Positions 19,780 to 26,868 of a stretch of 26,868 bases of DNA are shown here, piece by piece. The stretch is from NCBI GenBank assembly GCA_015680685.1, contig MNCI01036636.1, positions 325,299 through 352,166 of the forward strand, in the 5' to 3' direction. The stretch comes from Gnetum montanum. Its lineage: Eukaryota; Streptophyta; Gnetopsida; Gnetales; Gnetaceae. Every line of letters starts with the position of its first letter. Positions within the stretch are counted from its first letter, which is position 1. The notes beneath the pieces are model-generated. The model made no database searches. It was not told the DNA's origin and saw only the letters and a list, made by a program, of their open reading frames with translations. A program made the position numbers and the translations under genes.

Positions 19780-20274
19780 GATTTATATCATTTTTATTGA
19801 CATTTGAGTAAGGAATTAGTATTGAAACATGTAATTTCACCTCTACATTTTATATTTGGAGTAGATTAGAGCTAATTCAAGCATCAATGAAGCAATATTG
19901 AAGTAAATTGAAGCAACATGAATGAAATTAATGCAAGATAGAGCTATGAAATCAGCACAAATGTTTTAAGAAGCCTTCCTTCCTTTCTTGAACTTCTTAT
20001 TATAGTAGAATTTTACTCATACACAATGAATTAGGAAATCATAATGAAAGAGGCTAAATTTGCTTGAGGGGGCCCCTCAATTTCTAGCTTTGAATGGAGA
20101 CATTTCTCCAATCAGATTTTAGTACATGGGTATGTGTACACAAAAGGGTACTTTTTGGACTCTTAACATTAAAATTTAAACTTATAACTACCAAGGAACA
20201 TAACTTTAAACTAGTACTTTAAACATAGAAAATAAACATAAGAAATTGGTCTCATTAGACTATGACATCCAACA
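19780..20274 (-). mobile_element. Possible minus-strand LTR, low confidence
   Basis: On the minus strand, sequence from 20274 downward starts TGTTGGATGTCATAGTC, the TGTTGG start common in copia LTRs. It has TATAAAA near 19850 and CAATAAAAATG near 19795, in LTR order. A copia integrase fragment lies upstream on the same strand (20800-21120). No convincing polypurine tract, right end or target duplication could be found. It could equally be chance in AT-rich DNA. Confidence 0.3.
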
Positions 20275-20799
20275 TTTCTATGTGTGACATGCCTAGAATT
20301 TTTGAAGAGTTGAGGATTTGAATTTTCTAGCCAAATTTCTATTTCATTCATATTTTTGGGGTTTCATAATTTGTAGCCAATAGAGGTAGAATATATTCCT
20401 TATAATGCTTTAGATTTTTTTTGTTAATAAGAATGATCTTGTTTGGTTCTAACTATGAACAATATAAGGTCCTTCCAATTGAAATTGAGACTTTTTAAAA
20501 TAGGACGCATCAAAATGAAAGATGGTGCTTTCTAGGATCCTCATTTTGAATATTGAGATTAATTTATTTTTCCTTTTGAGTAGAATTTAAGGTCATATCA
20601 AAATATAGTGAAAGAATGTCACTATAACTATAGGGATGAAATTCTTCATAACAAATATTTATTAATAAACAATGTATCTTATTAATATGTATTACTTATA
20701 ATTATCAATGTTGTAAATAGTTATGGAGGACAATTTAAATCATAGGATAAAACACCCATATTTTATGGTATGTACGAACATGATGATATTTGATAATTT
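20275..20799. other. No recognisable feature
   Basis: AT-rich sequence with stops in all frames. A minus-strand reading FQLEGPYIVHS near 20475-20505 is reminiscent of an integrase C-terminal motif but is too short and isolated to call. It could be the deleted interior of the copia element. Confidence 0.45.
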
Positions 20800-21120
20800 T
20801 AATATATTTTTGATCAATTTACAAAAAAAAATTTGAGAATATAAGTCTAAGTAAATCTGAAATAGTCATCAACTAGGACAAAAAAATATTTTATTCCACT
20901 TGGTGTTATATAGAGGGTATGTGTCCCATCAAAACCATATGTATCAATTTGAATGGTTTTTTGTATTATGTGAGGTTGATTTTTGCTTATATCTAAGGCA
21001 TACTTCATGATTTATCTTTGATAAGTTTTTTAATGTTGGGATATAAGGCAAGCTCAAGCCCCAATTCCATAGCCTAACCTCATCAGAGTATAGATTGCTA
21101 CTTGTCTTGGTCTTTAATTT
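20800..21120 (-). pseudogene. Ty1/copia fragment: GAG-pre-integrase and integrase core start
   Basis: Minus strand. Near 21040-21090 the reading LWNWGLSLPYIPTLKNLSK resembles the GAG-pre-integrase motif 'LWHxRLGHxxxxTLKxLSK'. It continues at 20950-20820 with IQIDTYG (first catalytic Asp, codon 20943-20945), then LYITPSGIKYFFVLVDDY and FRFT-stop-TYILKF, matching the copia integrase pattern 'HTDLxGPM...GxxYFxxxxDDxSRxTWVYxLK'. It ends before the second catalytic Asp. RT and RNase H are absent. A fragment of perhaps 110 residues, dead. Confidence 0.75.
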
Positions 21121-21760
21121 TGAATCTTGTTTTCTTATTATACATTGATTACCTAATGTACAGATATCATCTTCAAACTTTATAATATTAAGAAAACATA
21201 AGAATTAATCCATATTAAAATCCACATAAGAAAATTTAGAGTATGAAAGAATAATTTCAAAGAATAAATTTGTAGATTCTATGATTAACTCAAGTTCTCT
21301 AGATACCAAAATTGTTTTGATTAAGGATGTTTTATCTTAAACTTTCCAAGAAGAGAAACTATAGATAGTAGAATGTCAATCTAAAGATTCAGATCCAACA
21401 CTAGAGGAATTGGCCATAAATGTTTTTTTCTAGGGGAAAATGTTTGGGTATAAATTTAATTAAAAACAAAAATATGTATAGATAGAACAAAGATTCAAAA
21501 AGTCAAGGAGAGGTCTCCCACTAGAAGGGAGCTACCCAACCAATAGCAACATTGGGCACTTTTGGGACCCCAAACACTCATACCTCCATCATAAAAATGT
21601 AACAAATGAAATCAAGGGGTGAATACCCACACATGTAGTAAGCCAATCCACCCTAAAAGTCAAACAAGCCAAAACTAGCTGCACATAGGTCAAACTATTT
21701 TCCATAAAATAGGAAATAGAAAAATCAACCCCCTACATTTGGTGGGGTAGAGTAGAACAC
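21121..21760. other. Unassigned, probably retroelement non-coding DNA
   Basis: From 21121 to 21400 the minus strand may be a decayed copia gag region, but no motif is clear. 21480-21760 is somewhat less AT-rich and could be the 3' untranslated part of the minus-strand element at 21761-23060. No gene supported. Confidence 0.4.
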
Positions 21761-23060
21761 TAACATTGAGGATGCAGCTTTGAGTGAACCCTATCTAGGA
21801 TCTCCTACAAATGTTTAGAGGTAAAAGAGTTAGTTGCTTGTTGAAAGTAGAGGAAGTCCTGCTTCACTTACTATTGCTCTATATCAGGTAGATTTTTTGT
21901 CTTGTCAAAATCATATTTTTCAGATATTAAATGGATATGTCTTTGTTGTGTGGTCCATGTTACATCCTTATTAATTCCCATGAGCATATATGGGTAGTGA
22001 TCATCTCGTAGCCATAGCTTGACCTCCTCCTTTTTAGCTTCTTCACAATGTCTCCATTTCAACTCTTCTTGTAGGATCTCCGTTTGAATTTTCTAGAGGA
22101 GTTTCTCTTCCTTCTCCTACCACAGCAAAGCTTCACGATGTTCCAACTGGTGCCTAAGTTCCTTCAATTCCTTCCTATGTTGTTGGCATTCTCCTTGAGC
22201 CTTTGCCTACATATCCCTCATTTGCTAGATAATAACCCATCCCATCTAATTATCTCGCCTTCCTTGACATAGGCTTTTATGTCCACTACTAGCTAACACA
22301 ACTGAATTTCCTCCACCAATTCCAACATCTCATGAACTATGGTAGGGATTGCTGGATGCTCATGGGGGTGTGCAAAAGATAAGGCCTTAACATCCCCCCA
22401 AATCTGACTCCATGAATGATAACCCAGTCATAGGTTTCATCTTTTGATGTCAATACAGGTGAATTGTAGGTTGCACTAGCAAGCTTTGTAGCTGCACAAC
22501 CTTCCATAACACTAGAACGAGGCTAGAGTGCCAATGCTGGTGCTCCTACCTCAATGATGCAAGAAATAATTTAGGCAAATTCATAGGCTATGAATCCCTT
22601 ATGCAATGCAGAAATGCAAAGCAGGTACCTTGTAGTTTCCATGCATTCACCAATTGTATGAAGTGCCTATCCATGAGCTTTGTAGCCTCTGATCATAGCA
22701 ATGACAATGCAAACCTTGGCACTTAACTACTTGTAGTTTTGGGGATATTGCCTAAAACAAGATGCACAAAAAAATATCATTACCAAACACCAACACATCC
22801 AAATAGTCCATAAGTGCCTATTTAGTGAGGCTAATAGAGAGCCCACAAAACATGGTCACATTACTCCTCTAATTTCTATAGAAGCTACCATCATGAAGTT
22901 CAAGCTCACCTGATAATAATGAAAAAATGTCCACCCAACCCATTGTTGTGAAAACCTCCTAGAGTTGCCTCTTTTGTTTGAATTTATTCATGTTTGGTTC
23001 AAACGTTAGGGTAGCATCCATCATCACAGAATTCTTAGTCCATGGTCTTTTGGCCAAGAG
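21761..23060 (-). pseudogene. Second copy of the Athila-type third-ORF family (minus strand)
   Basis: Read downward from about 23060: KNSVMMDATLTFEPNMNKFK, QEVFTTMGWVDIF-like sequence, then LELHDGSFYRNQ, VTMFCGLSISLTK-stop-ALMDYLDVL (22975-22795). This fits the same 'W...EFYxN...V.G..I.....I...L.L' pattern seen at 15355-15590 on the plus strand. Frame-shifted readings continue through AMIRGYKAHG and KDETYDWVIIHGVRF. Then HEMLELVEEIQLC and a charged heptad-like coiled coil at about 22235-22015 (QHRKELKELRHQLEHREALL, then EELKWRHCEEAKKEEVKLWL). The last open part ends at a TAG at 21871-21873, and similar reading continues to about 21765. The family assignment is from memory. It lies directly downstream of the LINE with no LTR or pol of its own. 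Confidence 0.55.
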
Positions 23061-23099
23061 AATAGCACACATTGGGTTGTGTAACTACTTTAGCCAAAA

Positions 23100-24730
23100 G
23101 ATCATGATGTTCCACACCTCAAAATGTGCAAGAGGGTAGAAGCATTGAACTATCCCTTGTAATTTGTAAAGAAGAAGATGAGCTTGCAAGCTACCAAACT
23201 ACAACTGCTAAAGGGAAATGCAAAAATAAGTGTTTAGTAGTTTCTTCATAAGCTAACAAACTACAACTACTAAAGGGAAATGCAAAAATAAGTTTCTTCA
23301 TATGCATTATAGAATGAACAACAATCAATGTTAAGTATGCCTTGACATTTAAGCTTCAAATGTAATGGCAAGGAATCACATTGCATCAACTAGGTCAAAC
23401 ATTTGAGTTTCTTAGGAAGCCTCCCATTCCATAATGTTTCCTAGCTATTCTAGGAGGGGTACTTAAGTTTCAAGGTCTCTATGAACTTCAAGCCCAAGAT
23501 GCCCCACCATAACAACTCATGTGCATAATTATAAAGGTTATGCGACATGTGTAAACCCCCCATCCTAAACACCCAAAGCATGTATTTGTGAGTCATAATC
23601 TTTTTCCATAGAGGTTAGTGTTTCAGGTCTTGCATCATATTATTAATAACATTTTGATGTCCCATCAGAAGGACATCCTCAAATTTTAAAGTCCCCAATC
23701 CACTTACCTGCTTTGGCTGGGCAACTTTATCCCATCTAACAAGATGTAGGAAACTCCCTACTTTTCCTCCAGACTAAACAAAACTTATACTTTTAATTAA
23801 TTTTTGTGATCACTCCTATGGGTGGTTTGGCCATTGAAGCCACATACCAGTTAATAGTAAGAAATACCAAGGAGGATATCAAAAACTTACATTTTTACAT
23901 TAGAAACTTGGTCATCTAATGCTCAATCCATGCAAGAAATCACTACACAAGTGACATCCAAGTATCTTATTGATTCCAAGAAAAAACTGATATACTAAGA
24001 TACGATTCTTTCTCAACACCCAGTAGGATCCCCAAGGACTAACACACCTACCTACAAACAAAATTATTAGTATTAAATAAGTGAATAGTAGACTTCCCCT
24101 AATTCAATAGAAACCCAACCTCCTCAGCCATTTGATTTAGTTCTTGGTTGATCGCATGGGCCTACGGAATAGCAAACTAAGTCATAATAATGATATCATC
24201 AACATAGTGTTTAGCAATGCATGTATGAATAGTAATTCTAAGACCTTATACATCCTCTTCGCATATATAGGACCTCACTATATCCATGCAATAATGAATA
24301 AATATGGGAAATAATGTATCCCATTGTAGTAACCCCCTAGTATGAGAGAAAAGCCACCAAAGACTTCGATTGAGATTAAAAGAATATGCATTAGTTTGTT
24401 TAATATTGATGCAGAGATCCACAAAGTGGTGATGAATACATTTTAAAACATAATTTCCCATAGTGTCAACCAAAAAATAGTATCATAAGCTTTTTCAATA
24501 TCAACTTTAATACACATACCTAGGAAATTAGCATGATGGATGAAATGAACCACTTCTTGTAATAAAATAATCTAGTCCTAGATGAATATTATTTTACAAA
24601 CCTAGCCTTATTCACATCCAAAAGGATTGACATTAGATGTAAAGACATTGGACCAAGATTTTGGTAAATATTTTAAGGAAAGTATTACAAACCATAACTA
24701 GTCTATAGTGGGTGGCAAAACGAGCCTATT
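23100..24730 (-). pseudogene. LINE (non-LTR retrotransposon) RT and C-terminal region, decayed
   Basis: Minus strand, from 24730 down: VCNTFLKIFTKILVQ ('SLCNxxYKIxxKxLxxR' block), IILLQEVVHFIHHANF and MCIKVDIEKAYDTIFW (typical LINE 'KVDLEKAYDRxxW'), a GVTTMGYIISHI-like 'RGLRQGDPLSPxLF' region, the catalytic box YVDD (24195-24206), and LNQMAEEVGF. After frame changes: ISFVWSGGKVG, FLHLVRWDKVAQPKQVSGLG (the 'WxxxCxPKxxGGLG' block) and PLWKKIMTHKYM near 23750-23580. Then LWNGRLPKKLKCLT, CDSLPLHLKL and KHLFLHFPL of the zf-RVT region (23440-23190). Many stops and frameshifts. No endonuclease domain or poly(A) tail seen, so it is a 5'-truncated or broken copy. Confidence 0.82.
23189..23305. repeat. 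62-bp tandem duplication inside the LINE zf-RVT region
   Basis: AGCTACCAAACTACAACT from 23189 recurs as AGCTAACAAACTACAACT from 23251, and both copies continue with AAAGGGAAATGCAAAAATAAGT. The unit is 62 bp with very few differences, so the duplication is much younger than the surrounding LINE. It doubles the minus-strand reading that ends the zinc-finger region. Confidence 0.88.
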
Positions 24731-25080
24731 GGCACATTTAGCCATTCCATGGAACAGTTAAAATATTTTATTCAAAATTGGAAGAATCTATGGTTGTAAG
24801 CCTTAGTGTTGAAGGTTGATGGGTGTTTTTGTCTAGAAAATTGATTCATTGGTAAAAATTTGATGTTTAAGCCTTTTGGGTACAAGATGAAAGTGCCAGA
24901 TTATTCCCTTGTCAAAGATCAGAGGATAGTAAAATTAGTAAGGAAGGGAGTATATTATTTATGTAAAAGAACAAAGTTGCAGATCCCGAATGATTAAATT
25001 CGGTTGTATCCTTAAAAGAAAACATTTGAAAAAAAATAGGAAGTAATCAAAAATCAGCAACTCCTCGAGTGTTTAAAAAA
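24731..25080. other. No recognisable feature
   Basis: AT-rich DNA with no supported ORF. It may contain the decayed part of the LINE upstream of its RT, but I see no motif. Confidence 0.5.
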
Positions 25081-25860
25081 TTATGCAGAATCAGTGAAGG
25101 GAAACGAAGACCGCGGTGCTACTGGGCAATACATGGCCACCGTAAATCCATGGCCAGGCCAACAAACGTCTCTGCCGCCATCGCTCTGCACCACCACAGC
25201 CGTTGACGTTGCTGATTTGTTTTTTAAAAAAAAACAAAAACAAGAACAAAACGTTGGAGGCGTACCCCACAAACTGCCGTGCAACATTAAGCCTGCACAT
25301 GAAACAAAAAAGCAGGATATGTTGTTACGATTTCGGTGGTGCGGCTGCAACGACTCCAAAGGTTTCTACAGGTGGTTTCAGTAGAATATAGATCCATAAA
25401 ATGTTAGCCCTTGGTTCTATAATCAATGGCAATGGCAGTAAAGATTCAACGGAGAATTTTCAAACAAAAACGCAGGAAGCCCTAAATCAATTTTGGGGGC
25501 AAAATAGAAATATTTCAGCCAATTGAAACCCTCTATTTGGGCACGTTGTTTTTCAAAAAAAACCCCTTTCTTCTGTAGCACGCGACGGCAGAGTTAGATT
25601 GCAGTTGTAGGACCTTCCCGCGGTGATCGTCGGCTACAATTTTGCAGGGCCTTATTGCACGGGGAGAGTTTGAATTGGTGGCTTCGGATGACGCTGCATA
25701 CGAATCTTGGTTCAAACATGTGTCGGTTCTTGCAGGTTCTGGGCAGAAATAAGAGAAAGACTGTTGCCCTGGAACTGTGATGAAACCTCCACGCGATTTA
25801 CAGGGAAGATAGGAAGAATCGTTTCGCTGCTTTACCAGAAATTATTCAAATTACTTCTGC
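25081..25860. other. CpG- and GC-richer patch, candidate low-copy or genic sequence
   Basis: CpG dinucleotides are frequent (for example CCGCGG at 25112, CTGCCGCCATCG at 25172, GCACGCGACGG near 25580, TTCCCGCGGTGATCGTCGG near 25616), unlike the rest of the window except the solo LTR. Open stretches occur on both strands: 25094-25384 on plus, 25081-25359 and 25533-25715 on minus. None shows a family resemblance, and A-runs of 8-9 bases break them. TTCTTGCAG at 25728-25736 looks like a 3' splice site. It may be an exon, UTR or promoter of a host gene, or a young insertion. I cannot decide the strand. Confidence 0.45.
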
Positions 25861-26103
25861 GACCTAAAGTATATAGTTATAAAACTAACCAATAATATGT
25901 ATATGTAGATATCCATAACATGAAACCTGCCTTCAATTATCTCAAGCCATAAAATATTATTTTGAAACGTATAAGTAACTACCCATTTAAAATTTGTAGT
26001 ATTAATTATCCCATTTAATGTCACATTACATTCAAGATAGCATAAAATGCACGTCATTTTATGCATAACTTCCTAACTCCCTAAACCTCATAACTTTCTC
26101 CTA
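25861..26103. other. AT-rich stretch, nothing recognised
   Basis: No coding or repeat signal. A 71-codon minus-strand open stretch covers part of it but is compositionally ordinary for AT-rich DNA. Confidence 0.5.
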
Positions 26104-26575
26104 GCTTGTTGGACAAGTAACCTTCTGATTGGTGAATCAAATTACTTAAGAGAGAAGATAGGAGAGATATTTTTGGGATATTTTGAAATTGTAACTTCTC
26201 TAGGAAGAGGAGAATCTCATTGTTTAGGACTTTTGGGGGGTCTTATACATCACTTAGAAGACTTGACATCTCATTTTAAAGAAGCAAAATTAAAAGGATA
26301 TATATATGGAGTGAGTTGCAACTATAGTTTGCATTCCTATGTATTTTAGAGATTGTATCTTAATTTTCTATGATATTGTAACTACAAAGGCCACTTGTCA
26401 ACCTCTTTTTCTCTTTGGTGGTTGCAACCACCCAAAATTGTTGTAACTTACCTAACTTGTTGGGCAAGTAACCTCCCAACTTGTTGGGCAAGTAATCTTC
26501 TAATTGGTTGGCCACGTTGCTTGGGAGAGAAGTTAGGTGAGATATTTTCAGATATGTAACTTCTCTACCTACCTT
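26104..26575 (+). repeat. Duplicated about 105-bp module, copies at 26104-26212 and 26477-26575
   Basis: Both copies run: TTGTTGGRCAAGTAA, YCTTCTRATTGGT, then a GAGAGAAG...AGGTGAGATATTTT-like segment ending TGTAACTTCTCT. They are separated by about 265 bp. An additional CTTGTTGGGCAAGTAACC unit at 26457-26474 directly precedes the second copy. The second copy leads straight into the TATA box at 26583. Either an LTR promoter region was duplicated, or two truncated copies of one repeat lie side by side. Confidence 0.75.
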
Positions 26576-26868
26576 GGAACCCTATAAAAAGGCTTCAGGG
26601 GTCAAGGAGAAGGACGTCAAAATTTGGAAGCAAGTCGAAATTTGGAAGCAAGTCTCAATTTGGAAGCAGGTCTCAAAAGAGAAGATCATCATCATCACAC
26701 TTGGGATCAAAGAAGATTTGTAAAGAAGATTATTTGCAAGATGGCTTGCTAGAATAAAGATTTCAGCCTCTTTTTCATGGTCCTATGAGTTATGTATTTC
26801 ATTTTTTGTTTTGTTTAAATTGTTCAGCTAGTGGTTTAGATAGTATCATCCTTGGCAAGTAATTTTGG
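26576..26868 (+). promoter_or_regulatory. LTR-like or genic promoter: TATA box, triple 18-bp repeat, poly(A)-type signal
   Basis: CCTATAAAAAGGC gives a strong TATA box at about 26583-26590. Downstream, AATTTGGAAGCARGTC occurs three times, starting at 26621, 26639 and 26658 (18-19 bp period). A CATCATCATCA run follows, then AATAAAG at 26753-26759. TATA to AATAAA is about 170 bp, similar to the two gypsy LTRs in the window, which fits the R region of an LTR. The window ends before any 3' border, so a host-gene promoter cannot be excluded. Confidence 0.55.

Noticed and set aside
20475-20505. Gypsy integrase C-terminal motif (LEGPYIV) on the minus strand
   Set aside because: Only seven or so residues match, with no flanking integrase sequence. 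It lies next to copia material, so chance is likely.
25081-25384. Annotating a protein-coding gene from overlapping open stretches on both strands
   Set aside because: No domain, conserved start or clear exon structure. Open frames on both strands are expected in a short GC-richer patch.
1-26868. tRNA or rRNA genes
   Set aside because: No tRNA-like A/B boxes with a foldable cloverleaf and no rRNA-like conserved stretch were noticed by eye. A dedicated scan could not be run.

Overview
The window looks like heterochromatic, repeat-dominated DNA from a land plant with a large genome. A conifer or other gymnosperm is my best guess, but nothing in the sequence fixes the species. It is AT-rich and CpG-poor, has no intact host gene, and consists largely of old plant retrotransposons nested in, or broken against, one another. 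No long open reading frame is intact. Every protein match below is my own reading of translated sequence against families I remember; no database search was possible.

Layout. (1) 1-1080, + strand: a gag remnant of the Ty3/gypsy Tat lineage, followed by about 1 kb I cannot assign. (2) 2161-2990: a degenerate repeat array whose units carry a 20-bp palindrome. (3) 2991-5180: non-coding sequence ending in an array of about 15 units spaced 29-38 bp apart. (4) 5213-6516, - strand: a Tat-type pol remnant with an internal deletion fusing reverse transcriptase to the integrase core. The array in (3) lies just beyond the end of this pol, where Tat elements often carry tandem repeats. (5) At about 6517 this minus-strand pol abuts, head to head, a plus-strand Athila-type gypsy element running to 19006: gag, protease, reverse transcriptase, RNase H, integrase with D(59)D(35)E spacing, a 2.3-kb spacer, a 2.9-kb third coding remnant, a polypurine tract and a 3' LTR. 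Its 5' LTR is absent. Its reverse transcriptase is split by a well-preserved 1023-bp solo LTR (9362-10384) flanked by the 5-bp target duplication CAAAG.

(6) 19007-24730 holds minus-strand debris: a possible LTR, a Ty1/copia integrase scrap, a second remnant of the same third-ORF family (conserved domain followed by a coiled coil), and a LINE with reverse transcriptase and C-terminal zinc-finger regions. (7) 25081-25860 is a CpG- and GC-richer patch that may be low-copy or genic. (8) 26104-26868 carries a duplicated about 105-bp module, a TATA box, a triple 18-bp repeat and a polyadenylation-type signal. It reads as an LTR or promoter running off the window.

How the parts relate. Nothing here works as a pathway. 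The coding order gag-PR-RT-RH-IN-spacer-ORF-PPT-LTR is that of one large Athila-like element. The solo LTR inside it belongs to the same broad LTR family as its own 3' LTR, so the family kept inserting into its older copies. Stop codons are mostly TAG at places where relatives have Gln, and several catalytic Asp/Glu codons have become Asn/Lys. Both are expected from C-to-T decay of methylated DNA.
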